Source: an uncultured Pelagibacteraceae bacterium (GTDB taxonomy: Bacteria; Pseudomonadota; Alphaproteobacteria; Pelagibacterales; Pelagibacteraceae). From it: a DNA stretch of 32,008 bases. The stretch is from NCBI GenBank assembly GCA_902610975.1, contig CACLXL010000006.1, forward strand, positions 1 to 32,008. The letters run 5' to 3'. The notes beneath the pieces are model-generated. The model did not search any database. It saw only the letters and a list, made by a program, of their open reading frames with translations, and had not been told where the DNA came from. Below, piece after piece: positions 8,860 through 16,365 of this stretch; position 1 is the stretch's first letter, and every line of letters starts with the position of its first letter. The translations under genes and the position numbers were made by a program.

Positions 8860-8923
8860 ATATCTATTAAAATTAATAACTTTAGCTTGCGTTTTTAATT
8901 CTTTTGAGGCATCTATCCGATAA
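8852..8923 (+). CDS. Possible 23-residue signal-peptide-like leader ORF
   Basis: A short ATG frame begins inside the end of nusB, overlapping its stop by eight bases, and ends ten bases before the hppA start. The 23 residues ([20 protein letters not shown], then SIR) have a Lys at position 3, a hydrophobic core and an F-E-A end, which looks like an export signal. It could be a tiny secreted or leader peptide, the remnant of a deleted secreted-protein gene, or chance. Nothing beyond position and composition supports expression. Confidence 0.25.
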   Translation: MCKYLLKLITLACVFNSFEASIR

Positions 8924-8933
8924 ATATTTAAGA

Positions 8934-11039
8934 ATGACAAATTATTTAGAACTTCTTTACTTAATTTCATTTATAGGCTTACTAGCTGTGGCTTACAGTT
9001 ATCTTTTATCTGGACAAATCATTTCTTCTAGCCCTGGTAATGCGAGAATGCAAGAAATAGCAGAAGCTATTCAAATTGGAGCTAAAGCCTATCTCAACAG
9101 ACAATACAAAACTATAGCAATTGTAGGAATTTTAGTCTTAGCAATTGTTACTTACTTTTTTAATTATTTAGTTGGATTGGGTTATTTTATTGGAGCTTTT
9201 TTGTCAGGTGTAGCAGGATATGTTGGTATGCTGATTTCTGTAAAAGCCAATGTGAGAACTGCGGAAGCAGCAAGAAATAGTTTACAATCTGGTTTAACAA
9301 TAGCATTTAAATCTGGAGCTATTACAGGGTTGCTTGTTGCAGGTCTAGCTCTATTAGCCATTACACTTTATTACATAATATTAATAAATCTAAATGTAGA
9401 TAATCGTGAGATCATAAATGCTTTAGTTGCACTAGGATTTGGAGCCTCATTAATTTCAATATTTGCTAGACTAGGTGGAGGAATATTTACTAAAGGTGCT
9501 GATGTAGGTGCAGACCTTGTTGGAAAAGTTGAAGCTGGAATACCTGAAGATGATCCAAGAAATCCTGCTGTAATTGCTGATAACGTTGGTGATAATGTTG
9601 GAGATTGCGCTGGTATGGCTGCTGATTTATTTGAAACATATGCAGTGACAATTGTTGCTACGATGGTTTTAGCTTCGATATTTTCACCTCAAGATTTTAA
9701 TTTAATGATCTACCCACTAGCTATTGGAGGAGCATGTATAATAACGTCTATAATTGGTACATGGTTTGTAAAATTAGGAAAAAATAAAAATATTATGAAC
9801 GCACTTTATAAAGGATTTATTGTAACTGCCATAACTTCTTTAATAATAATGTACCCAGTAACCGATTCTCTAATTGGTCTTTCCAAGAATTATAATAATA
9901 ATGCAGGAGCAAGCTTTACTGGATTAGATCTTTATCTCTGCGGTATTGTTGGATTTATAATTACAGGACTCTTAATATGGGTGACTGAATATTATACAGG
10001 TACAAATTACAGACCAGTTAAATCAGTCGCAAAATCATCAACCACTGGACATGGAACAAACGTAATCCAAGGGTTAGCTATATCTATGGAGGCAACAGCT
10101 ATACCTGCTTTGATAATTGTTGCAGGAATTTTATATACAAATAGTTTGGCAGGATTATATGGTATTGCAATAGCAGTAACAGCTATGTTGGCACTAACTG
10201 GCATGGTTGTAGCTTTAGATGCTTATGGTCCAGTGACTGATAATGCAGGCGGTATTGCAGAAATGTCAAAACTACCAAAAAATGTGAGAAAAACTACTGA
10301 TGCTTTAGATGCAGTTGGAAACACCACTAAAGCAGTTACAAAGGGTTATGCAATAGGTTCAGCAGGGTTAGGAGCGTTAGTTTTATTTGCTGCTTACACA
10401 GAAGATATAAATTATTTTTCTAATGTAAAAGACTCCGCATTGGCTGGGGTAAATGTCACCTTTGATTTATCTAATCCATTCGTTGTTGCAGGATTACTAA
10501 TAGGAGGAATGCTTCCTTATTTATTTGGATCGATGGGCATGCAAGCCGTCGGTAGAGCAGGTGGCGCTGTAGTAATTGAAGTCAGAAGGCAGTTTAAGAA
10601 GATACCGGGTATAATGAAAGGTAAAAGAAAACCAGACTATGGTAAGTTAGTTGATTTGTTAACCAAAGCTGCAATTAAAGAAATGATAATCCCTTCATTA
10701 TTACCTGTTTTATCTCCAATAATTTTATATTTTATAATCTTTCAAATTGGAGGTTTAGAGGCAGCTTTATCCTCTCTGGGAGCAATGTTATTAGGAGTAA
10801 TTGTTACTGGACTATTTGTTGCCGTATCAATGACAGCTGGTGGTGGAGCATGGGATAATGCAAAAAAATATATTGAAGATGGTAATTTTGGTGGGAAAGG
10901 TTCTGAAGCACACAAATCTGCAGTTACTGGTGATACTGTCGGCGATCCTTACAAAGATACTGCTGGTCCAGCTGTAAATCCAATGATTAAAATAACAAAT
11001 ATTGTTGCATTGTTATTGTTAGCAGTTATTGCTCACTAA
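8934..11039 (+). CDS. hppA: K+-insensitive proton-translocating pyrophosphatase
   Basis: Membrane pump that couples pyrophosphate hydrolysis to proton export, allowing PPi energy to support the membrane potential. The 701-residue protein has many membrane helices and the pyrophosphate motif [11 protein letters not shown], followed by the acidic run [33 protein letters not shown] second acidic motif set near the C-terminus includes [18 protein letters not shown]. The motif [16 protein letters not shown] carries Lys466 and Thr469, the residues that distinguish K+-independent pumps from K+-dependent ones (Ala and Gly). The ATG at 8934 gives the normal N-terminus; an in-frame TTG 30 bases upstream was rejected. 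The stop directly abuts the stop of convergent bamE. Confidence 0.96.
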   Translation: MTNYLELLYLISFIGLLAVAYSYLLSGQIISSSPGNARMQEIAEAIQIGAKAYLNRQYKTIAIVGILVLAIVTYFFNYLVGLGYFIGAFLSGVAGYVGMLISVKANVRTAEAARNSLQSGLTIAFKSGAITGLLVAGLALLAITLYYIILINLNVDNREIINALVALGFGASLISIFARLGGGIFTKGADVGADLVGKVEAGIPEDDPRNPAVIADNVGDNVGDCAGMAADLFETYAVTIVATMVLASIFSPQDFNLMIYPLAIGGACIITSIIGTWFVKLGKNKNIMNALYKGFIVTAITSLIIMYPVTDSLIGLSKNYNNNAGASFTGLDLYLCGIVGFIITGLLIWVTEYYTGTNYRPVKSVAKSSTTGHGTNVIQGLAISMEATAIPALIIVAGILYTNSLAGLYGIAIAVTAMLALTGMVVALDAYGPVTDNAGGIAEMSKLPKNVRKTTDALDAVGNTTKAVTKGYAIGSAGLGALVLFAAYTEDINYFSNVKDSALAGVNVTFDLSNPFVVAGLLIGGMLPYLFGSMGMQAVGRAGGAVVIEVRRQFKKIPGIMKGKRKPDYGKLVDLLTKAAIKEMIIPSLLPVLSPIILYFIIFQIGGLEAALSSLGAMLLGVIVTGLFVAVSMTAGGGAWDNAKKYIEDGNFGGKGSEAHKSAVTGDTVGDPYKDTAGPAVNPMIKITNIVALLLLAVIAH

Positions 11040-11507
11040 TTATTTTCTTCTTCCATACATTTTTTCTTTTACACTTGATAAAACATTCTCAATAAAGCTT
11101 TTTTTGGTTAGCTCATTTGATGTCTGTTTACTTGAAAATTGAACATTTTTTTTGTCATCTTTATTGTAAAAATCTTTCTTTTTAAGTATTCCATATTTGT
11201 CAAATTCTAAAACTAATACATTATTAGATTTTAAAATATTTTGACCTAATTTATGATATTCACCTTTGGATAAAATTCTCTCTATATAAATCCATTGATT
11301 TTCACTGCTTATAGACTTTGAATGTGGATTTCCGATAATATTTATTACATCGTTTTTGTTAGTTGAATTTATTATTAATTTATTTGCTCTATTTTCCAAA
11401 AAAACAATTCCGTGATTTTTAGAAGCTTCTTGAAATTGACAATGATTTAAAATAAAAAAACTTAAAAATAAAGTTAAATAAAGATGATTTTTAAAATTAA
11501 AAAACAT
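11040..11507 (-). CDS. bamE: Outer membrane assembly lipoprotein, BamE/SmpA family
   Basis: Probable small component of the BAM complex that inserts beta-barrel proteins into the outer membrane. The 155-residue protein begins with a hydrophobic signal and Cys23. The lipobox L-N-H-C is atypical because of His just before the Cys. The BamE core follows: STNKNDVINIIGNPHSKS (about 48-65), then NQWIYIERI and VLVLEFDKYGILKKKDFY. The C-terminus is a basic tail. In alphaproteobacteria bamE is commonly divergent from a ubiquinol-cytochrome c chaperone gene, as here; the two coding regions actually overlap by 24 bases at their 5' ends. Confidence 0.85.
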   Translation of the reverse strand: MFFNFKNHLYLTLFLSFFILNHCQFQEASKNHGIVFLENRANKLIINSTNKNDVINIIGNPHSKSISSENQWIYIERILSKGEYHKLGQNILKSNNVLVLEFDKYGILKKKDFYNKDDKKNVQFSSKQTSNELTKKSFIENVLSSVKEKMYGRRK

Positions 11508-11990
11508 AATGATAATTTATATAATACATTGCTGAAGTTATCTAGAAATATTTTTTTTTACAAGGGAATAGATCTTCCCGATAGTTTTGAGTCTAGGATT
11601 TATTTGATGTTTATTCATTTTTCTATAATGATGAAAGTATTTAAAAAAAAAGAAGATAAATTTAAACAGCAAGATTACGACTCATTATTTCATAATATTG
11701 AAAATAATTTGAGAGAACTTGGTTTTGGTGATGTAACTGTTAACAAAAAGATGAAAGAATTAAATAAGATCTTATACGATATTTTACTTAAGATAGAGGA
11801 TGAAAATTCAAATAAATTTAAATTAAATAAAAGATTAATTTTTAGGTATTTTAACTCTCTAAGTATCAAAAATAATGAAAACTTTAACAAATTTGAGGAA
11901 TATTTTTTGAAATTTTATGACTTTTGCTTTGAACTTCCTCTTGAAAGTGTGATAAGAGAAGCTAGAAATTTTAATTATGGCAGTACCTAA
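11484..11990 (+). CDS. Ubiquinol-cytochrome c chaperone family protein
   Basis: Related to mitochondrial Cbp3/UQCC1, which assists cytochrome b assembly into the bc1 complex. Visible similarity: [12 protein letters not shown] at the start, then [20 protein letters not shown] and [23 protein letters not shown]. Length is 168 residues. No Met follows until about residue 43, so the ATG at 11484 is the best start even though it lies inside divergent bamE; a TTG at residue 16 would remove the overlap at the cost of family sequence. It overlaps rpmF by 14 bases. Role in bc1 assembly is by family only. Confidence 0.78.
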   Translation: MIFKIKKHNDNLYNTLLKLSRNIFFYKGIDLPDSFESRIYLMFIHFSIMMKVFKKKEDKFKQQDYDSLFHNIENNLRELGFGDVTVNKKMKELNKILYDILLKIEDENSNKFKLNKRLIFRYFNSLSIKNNENFNKFEEYFLKFYDFCFELPLESVIREARNFNYGST

Positions 11991-12150
11991 AAGAAAAACA
12001 TCCGTGTCAAAAAAAAAAATGAGAAGATCTCACCACAAAATTACTTCTACTAATATTGTCGAAGATAAAAAAAGTGGCGAATATAAACTCTCACATCATA
12101 TTGATCTAAAATCAGGTTATTATAACGGTAAAAAAATTTTAGATATTTAA
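11977..12150 (+). CDS. rpmF: 50S ribosomal protein L32
   Basis: The 57-residue reading frame [20 protein letters not shown]... matches L32: the invariant MAVPKRKTS start, MRRSHH, and a C-terminal [15 protein letters not shown] that parallels the family's HHITADGYYRGRKV. It lacks the Cys pairs of zinc-binding L32 forms, as in many Proteobacteria. It starts within the end of the upstream chaperone gene and ends nine bases before plsX. The rpmF-plsX pairing is widely conserved and independently supports the call. The usual partner DUF177 (YceD) gene is not present. Confidence 0.93.
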   Translation: MAVPKRKTSVSKKKMRRSHHKITSTNIVEDKKSGEYKLSHHIDLKSGYYNGKKILDI

Positions 12151-12159
12151 TAATTATTT

Positions 12160-13200
12160 ATGACAAAAAAAATTACTATTGCAATTGATGCAATGGGGGG
12201 TGAAAATTCACCTTTCAAAACTATTAAAGCTATAGATTATTTTTGTATAAAAAACAAAAACAATAAAGATTTTTTAATTAATATATTTGGAGACGAAGAT
12301 AAGATTAAAAAAGAGTTAAACAAATATACATTAGATAAGAATTGTATCAAAATAATTCACACCTCTTCTGTAGTCTCCGATGAAGAAACACCTCTTACTG
12401 CAATTAAAAATTCAAAAAATACAAGTATGTGGAATTGTATTCAGTCACAGGTCAGCGGGAATTCAGATATAAGTCTTTCAGCTGGGAATACGGGCGTACT
12501 TTTAGTGATTTCTAGGATGATATTAAAAATGATGAATGAAGTAAGCAAACCTGCTTTGGCAGGTCTTTGGCCTAATAAAAATGGTATGAATGTAGTTTTA
12601 GATCTAGGTGCGAATATTGAATGCGATGAAAATAATCTTGTTGATTTTGCTGAAATGGGATCTGCTTTATATAAATCTCTTTTTCCAAATAAAAAACCAC
12701 TAGTATCACTTCTTAATATAGGATCAGAAGAAATTAAAGGAACAGAAACACTAAAAAAAACTTTTAAAAAATTAACTAGTCTAAGTAATGAAAATAACTT
12801 TATATTTAATGGATATATTGAAGGGAATAAAATTATGGACGGTAAGTCAAATGTCATAATCACAGATGGTTTTACAGGAAATATTGCACTTAAAACTGCA
12901 GAGGGAACTGCCAAATTTATTACAGACAGTCTTAAAGACTCTCTTACAGAAAATCTTTTCTCCAAGTTATCATTAATTTTTAGTTATTTTTCTCTTAAAA
13001 AATTTAAAAAAAAATTAGATCCTAGGAAATATAACGGAGCAATTTTCTTAGGCTTAAATGGACCAGTTGTTAAAAGCCACGGTGGGACTGATTATTTAGG
13101 TTTTTATCATTCAATTGATCTTTGCTATAAGATAATTAAGGGTGATATGATGATGCAAATTAAAGAAAACTTGAGCCATTTAAAAAAGGATGACCAATAA
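12160..13200 (+). CDS. plsX: Phosphate acyltransferase PlsX
   Basis: Makes acyl-phosphate from acyl-ACP for glycerophospholipid synthesis (PlsX/PlsY pathway). The 346-residue protein has IAIDAMGGENSP near the N-terminus, SAGNTGVLL, DLGANIECDENNLVDFAEMGSALY, LLNIGSEEIKGTE, DGFTGNIALKTAEG and GLNGPVVKSHGGTD, all characteristic of PlsX. The length is normal. It overlaps the following ihfA by 11 bases; the fabH gene usually found directly after plsX is missing at this locus. Confidence 0.96.
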   Translation: MTKKITIAIDAMGGENSPFKTIKAIDYFCIKNKNNKDFLINIFGDEDKIKKELNKYTLDKNCIKIIHTSSVVSDEETPLTAIKNSKNTSMWNCIQSQVSGNSDISLSAGNTGVLLVISRMILKMMNEVSKPALAGLWPNKNGMNVVLDLGANIECDENNLVDFAEMGSALYKSLFPNKKPLVSLLNIGSEEIKGTETLKKTFKKLTSLSNENNFIFNGYIEGNKIMDGKSNVIITDGFTGNIALKTAEGTAKFITDSLKDSLTENLFSKLSLIFSYFSLKKFKKKLDPRKYNGAIFLGLNGPVVKSHGGTDYLGFYHSIDLCYKIIKGDMMMQIKENLSHLKKDDQ

Positions 13201-13480
13201 TTATAAAAAAGAAGATCTAACTAGGCATTTAAGCAATAAAATTGGCTTCTCTAATTTATATTCAAAGAAAATAGTTGAAGACTTAATTTTAATTTTTAAA
13301 AGTACTATAAAAACTAATAATTTAAATCTTAAAAATATTGGATCTTTTAAATTAATTTCAAAAAAAGAAAGAGTTGGTAGAAACCCAAAAACAAAAGAAA
13401 ATTTTATAATCTCATCTAGAAGATCAATTAGTTTTAAGGTTTCTAAAAACCTAATAAATATTTTGAACAAACATGAGTAA
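13190..13480 (+). CDS. ihfA: Integration host factor alpha-like DNA-binding protein
   Basis: Small HU/IHF-family protein that bends DNA. The 96 residues include an N-terminal helical dimerisation part (KKEDLTRHLSNKIGFS) and the beta-arm region with NIGSFKLISKKERVGRNPKTKENFIISSRRSISFKVSKNL, where GRNPKT is the IHF/HU signature carrying the intercalating Pro. Position after plsX and before a MerR gene is that of ihfA in alphaproteobacteria. HU cannot be excluded on sequence alone. It overlaps both neighbours (11 bases with plsX, 8 with the MerR gene). Confidence 0.85.
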   Translation: MTNNYKKEDLTRHLSNKIGFSNLYSKKIVEDLILIFKSTIKTNNLNLKNIGSFKLISKKERVGRNPKTKENFIISSRRSISFKVSKNLINILNKHE

Positions 13481-13853
13481 GTTTATTAATATAAGTGAGT
13501 TATCAAAAATCTTAGATTTAATAAACCCAGACAATAAAAAACCACTAAATCATGTTATTAGATTTTGGGAAAAGGAATTTAAAGAGATAAAACCAAAAAT
13601 CATAAATAACAGAAGATATTATTCTCCCAAACAAGTTGAAATTGTTAAATTAATTAAGTTTTTATTGAAAACTAAGGGAATGACTATAACTGGTGTAAAA
13701 AATGTATTAAATTCAAAAATAAATAAACTTGACGATTATGATTCCTTTAGTTTAAAAGCAGATTATTATAAAAAAAATATTAAAGATAAAAGCACAAAAA
13801 TTTTAGATAAAATAAATAATTTAAAAAAATATGGCAAAAAAAACTCACCTTAA
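13473..13853 (+). CDS. MerR-family transcriptional regulator
   Basis: The N-terminal winged-helix DNA-binding domain is visible in ISELSKILDL, HVIRFWEKEFKEIKP and NRRYYSPKQVEIVKLIKFLLKTKGMTITGVKNVL (about residues 7-85). A short Lys-rich C-terminal tail follows, with no effector-binding Cys cluster. At 126 residues it is shorter than many alphaproteobacterial homologues in this position. The target genes are unknown. The last 23 bases overlap rpmG, whose start lies in a different frame. Confidence 0.82.
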   Translation: MSKFINISELSKILDLINPDNKKPLNHVIRFWEKEFKEIKPKIINNRRYYSPKQVEIVKLIKFLLKTKGMTITGVKNVLNSKINKLDDYDSFSLKADYYKKNIKDKSTKILDKINNLKKYGKKNSP

Positions 13854-14022
13854 AGTTAGAATGGTTCCTGAAAGTAACCCAGACAGCAAATTCATATATT
13901 ACGCTAAAAAACCGACAAAAGGTGAAAAAGCGAAGGATAAACTAAAGCTAAAAAAATATAATCCAAATACTAGAAAACACGAATTTTTTGTAGAAAAAAA
14001 ACTACCACCTCATAGTAAGTAA
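13831..14022 (+). CDS. rpmG: 50S ribosomal protein L33
   Basis: Sixty-three residues beginning MAKKTHLKVRMVPES, with the L33 features FIYYAKKP, DKLKLKKYNPNTRKHEFFVEKK. It is the Cys-free form, and slightly longer than the usual 50-55 residues because of a small insertion (KPTKGEKAKD). The start overlaps the end of the MerR gene by 23 bases. The stop lies one base from the end of a convergent chorismate mutase gene. Confidence 0.93.
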   Translation: MAKKTHLKVRMVPESNPDSKFIYYAKKPTKGEKAKDKLKLKKYNPNTRKHEFFVEKKLPPHSK

Positions 14023-14023
14023 T

Positions 14024-14302
14024 TTATTTTTTAAAATTTCTATATTCATATTGAATATATGCCTTTATCATTGCCTTCCAAATTTGTTCAGTAATTTTTG
14101 GATCAATATTTTTTTGTTTAGACTTTCTTTTTATGTTATTTATGATTACTTTTATTCTTTTATTATCAATTATATCTTTTTTATATCTCTTGTTTGATAA
14201 AACCTTATCTACAAGTTTTGTTCTTTTCTTTACAAGATTAAGAAACGAATTATCAAGTCTATCCAATTGTTTTCTAATTAAAAGTATATTTTTGTTAGTC
14301 AT
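14024..14302 (-). CDS. Chorismate mutase, AroQ class
   Basis: Would convert chorismate to prephenate for Phe/Tyr synthesis. The 92-residue, all-helical protein fits the stand-alone AroQ domain: IRKQLDRLDNSFLNLVKKRTKLVDKV (with Arg10 and Arg27), a Lys near 38, DNKRIKVIINN (Arg49) and IWKAMIKAYIQYEYR at the end. These correspond to the active-site Arg, Lys and Arg positions of the E. coli mutase domain. It diverges from ctaA over a 50-base gap and converges on rpmG with one base between stops. Confidence 0.82.
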   Translation of the reverse strand: MTNKNILLIRKQLDRLDNSFLNLVKKRTKLVDKVLSNKRYKKDIIDNKRIKVIINNIKRKSKQKNIDPKITEQIWKAMIKAYIQYEYRNFKK

Positions 14303-14352
14303 AGCGACATTTATTCATAAAGAAAATTTAAAATATATATATATTAAGATTA
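14303..14352. promoter_or_regulatory. Divergent chorismate mutase/ctaA gap
   Basis: Fifty AT-rich bases with an alternating AT run at about 14332-14343 must hold any local promoters for both the leftward chorismate mutase gene and rightward ctaA. No consensus -35/-10 pair stands out. The call rests on gene orientation alone. Confidence 0.22.
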
Positions 14353-15378
14353 ATGATGTCACATGATAAAAAAATAAACAATATAATATTTTATTGGTTA
14401 AATTTGGGATTAGCATTGATCTTTTTAATGATAATTGTTGGTGGTTTAACAAGGCTAACAAACTCAGGCTTATCTATTACTGAATGGGAATTATTTAAAG
14501 GTGTATTTCCTCCATTCAATGAAACAGGATGGAATAATTATTTTCAATTATATAAACAAATTCCTCAATATTATATTTTATACCCAAACATGACATTAGA
14601 TGAATTTAAGATAATATTTTATTGGGAGTATGCACACCGGGTTCTTGGTAGATTAATTGGTTTATTTTTTCTAATTCCCATTATTTATTTTCAATTTATA
14701 AAAAAAATTAGTTTTGCAGAACTAAGGCCATATTATTTAATTCTATTTCTTATTGTATTTCAAGGTGCTCTGGGCTGGTATATGGTTAAAAGTGGTCTTG
14801 TAAATGATGTAACTGTAAGTCATTATCGATTATCTCTTCATTTAGGTTTAGCAATTATCATAATTTCAATTATTTTTTGGCAAATTATGATGCTTAGAGA
14901 AAACAAAGAAAAAGTCTTTTTTAATACAAATAAAGAAAAGATTCCATTCATAATATTATTTTTTTTAATTTTTATTCAAATAATATTTGGTGCTTTTGTT
15001 TCTGGTTTGGATGCTGGAAAAATTTATCAAACATGGCCTCTTATGGGTTACAACTATTTTCCAGATGATAGTATTATCAGAAATGTAAACGATCTTATAA
15101 ATTTTGAAAATCACTCACTAGTACAATTCTACCACAGGAACCTTGCTTACTTAGTTACTATTTATATTTGTTTCATAAGTTATTTAGTTTTGAAAAAAAA
15201 AGATAAAAAACTTAATAAAATTATATTTTTTTTTATTATAGTTTTATTGACACAAATATTATTAGGTATTTTGACTTTATTGACAAACCTTCATATAGTT
15301 TTGGCTTCGGCTCATCAAATATCTAGTGTAATTCTAATATTATCTGCCTTAAGATTATATTATTCAATAATAAAATAA
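14353..15378 (+). CDS. ctaA: Haem A synthase (Cox15/CtaA family)
   Basis: Integral membrane enzyme that oxidises haem O to haem A for the aa3-type cytochrome oxidase. The 341-residue protein has about eight hydrophobic segments arranged as two similar halves. Motifs are VGGLTRLTNSGLSITEW, WEYAHRVLGR (His95), SHYRLSLHLGLA (His157, His163), QFYHRNLAY (His261) and ASAHQ (His321), the expected conserved histidines of the Cox15 branch. Two adjacent Met codons (14353 and 14356) make the exact start uncertain by one residue. It is followed by the rplM-rpsI pair with its own apparent promoter. Confidence 0.95.
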   Translation: MMSHDKKINNIIFYWLNLGLALIFLMIIVGGLTRLTNSGLSITEWELFKGVFPPFNETGWNNYFQLYKQIPQYYILYPNMTLDEFKIIFYWEYAHRVLGRLIGLFFLIPIIYFQFIKKISFAELRPYYLILFLIVFQGALGWYMVKSGLVNDVTVSHYRLSLHLGLAIIIISIIFWQIMMLRENKEKVFFNTNKEKIPFIILFFLIFIQIIFGAFVSGLDAGKIYQTWPLMGYNYFPDDSIIRNVNDLINFENHSLVQFYHRNLAYLVTIYICFISYLVLKKKDKKLNKIIFFFIIVLLTQILLGILTLLTNLHIVLASAHQISSVILILSALRLYYSIIK

Positions 15379-15379
15379 A

Positions 15380-15408
15380 TTGACTTTAATAGTTATTCTT
15401 TGTATTTA
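15380..15408 (+). promoter_or_regulatory. Putative promoter of rplM-rpsI
   Basis: TTGACT at 15380-15385 matches the -35 consensus in five of six bases. A TATTTA at 15403-15408 lies 17 bases downstream, preceded directly by TG as in an extended -10. The chosen rplM ATG follows 12 bases after the -10, so the leader would be very short. The -10 itself is weak, so this is a sequence-based guess supported by position between ctaA and a ribosomal protein operon. Confidence 0.4.
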
Positions 15409-15420
15409 TCGCCAATCATT

Positions 15421-15879
15421 ATGACACCATTTATTAAAAAGAAAGATATCAAAAAAGATTGGTACATAATCAATGCCGAAGATGCTGCGGTTGGTAGATT
15501 GGCATCATTTATCTCTAAAGTTCTAAGGGGTAAAAATAAGCCAACATTCAACCCACACATTGATAATGGAGACTTTGTTGTAGTGACAAACATTGAAAAG
15601 ATAAAATTTACTGGAAAAAAATTTAAAGAAAAAAAATATTATAGACATACTGGACACCCGGGTGGAATTAAAGAGACTTCACCTTTAAATTTATTTAATA
15701 AAAATAAAACTGAAGAAATTCTTAAATTAGCTGTTAAAAGAATGTTACCAGGTGGTCCTTTAGCAAAAAAACAACTTACAAAATTAAAAATCTATAGTGG
15801 TGAAAAACATCCTCATGAAATGCAAAAACCGAAAATTATAGATTTCAAAAAATTGAACAAAAAAAATATAGTTAAATAA
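15421..15879 (+). CDS. rplM: 50S ribosomal protein L13
   Basis: The 152-residue protein has the L13 pattern: KKDWYIINAEDAAVGRLAS near the N-terminus, HIDNGDFVVVTNIEKIKFTGKK, YYRHTGHPGGIKE and AVKRMLPGGPLAKKQLTKLKIYSGEKHPHEMQKP. The ATG at 15421 gives the normal MTPF... start; an in-frame ATG 21 bases upstream falls at or within the putative promoter and was rejected. The stop overlaps the rpsI start by one base, the conserved rplM-rpsI pair. Confidence 0.97.
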   Translation: MTPFIKKKDIKKDWYIINAEDAAVGRLASFISKVLRGKNKPTFNPHIDNGDFVVVTNIEKIKFTGKKFKEKKYYRHTGHPGGIKETSPLNLFNKNKTEEILKLAVKRMLPGGPLAKKQLTKLKIYSGEKHPHEMQKPKIIDFKKLNKKNIVK

Positions 15880-16319
15880 TGGAAGCAGCAGTAGATTCAG
15901 AAAATAAAATAAAAAAAATAAAATTGGATTTTAAAGATAGTAAATATGCTACAGGTCGAAGAAAAAGATCAATCGCAAAAGTTTGGATTAAAAAGGGATC
16001 TGGAAACATTCATGTTAATGGTCTTAAAATGAACGATTATTTTAAAAGACCTGTTCATCAAATTATAGTTACAAGACCTCTTGAAATTTCCAAAGTTTCT
16101 TCAAGCTACGATGTTAAATGCTCAGTTAAAGGTGGTGGTTTATCTGGACAAGCTGGTGCTATAATTTTGGGTATTTCTAAAGCTTTGATTTTGTTTGATC
16201 AAACACTTAAAAAAGATCTAAAAAAAGATAAGCTTACTACTCGAGATTCTAGAGTTGTCGAGAGAAAAAAATACGGTCATAGAAAAGCTAGAAGAAGCTT
16301 CCAGTTTTCTAAACGTTAA
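15879..16319 (+). CDS. rpsI: 30S ribosomal protein S9
   Basis: The 146-residue protein contains the S9 signature YATGRRKRSIAKVWIKKGSG, GGGLSGQAGAIILGISKAL and the C-terminal DSRVVERKKYGHRKARRSFQFSKR tail that reaches the decoding centre. A polar N-terminal extension of about 24 residues precedes the conserved core, as in other alphaproteobacterial S9. It is transcribed with rplM through a one-base overlap. No hairpin terminator follows it. Confidence 0.97.
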   Translation: MEAAVDSENKIKKIKLDFKDSKYATGRRKRSIAKVWIKKGSGNIHVNGLKMNDYFKRPVHQIIVTRPLEISKVSSSYDVKCSVKGGGLSGQAGAIILGISKALILFDQTLKKDLKKDKLTTRDSRVVERKKYGHRKARRSFQFSKR

Positions 16320-16340
16320 TCATTTAAATTTAATTTTTTT

Positions 16341-16365
16341 AAGGAGAATGATATAAATCATTATG
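16341..16365 (+). promoter_or_regulatory. argC ribosome binding site separated from ATG by a hairpin
   Basis: A strong Shine-Dalgarno AAGGAG (16341-16346) is 16 bases from the argC ATG, too far for normal use. The spacer is exactly a perfect inverted repeat: AATGAT (16347-16352), loop ATAA, ATCATT (16357-16362). If it folds, the SD and ATG become adjacent. The stem is only six AT-rich pairs, so it may be an operator-like palindrome or chance. A three-codon ATG-ATA-TAA frame also lies within it. Confidence 0.4.

Noticed and set aside
12441-12965. 174-codon open frame on the reverse strand inside plsX
   Set aside because: It lies wholly antisense to a clear plsX, its translation has no family motif, and its length reflects low stop frequency in the shadow frame.
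14330-14343. Alternating AT run as a repeat element
   Set aside because: Short and expected in AT-rich spacer sequence; no second copy of note.
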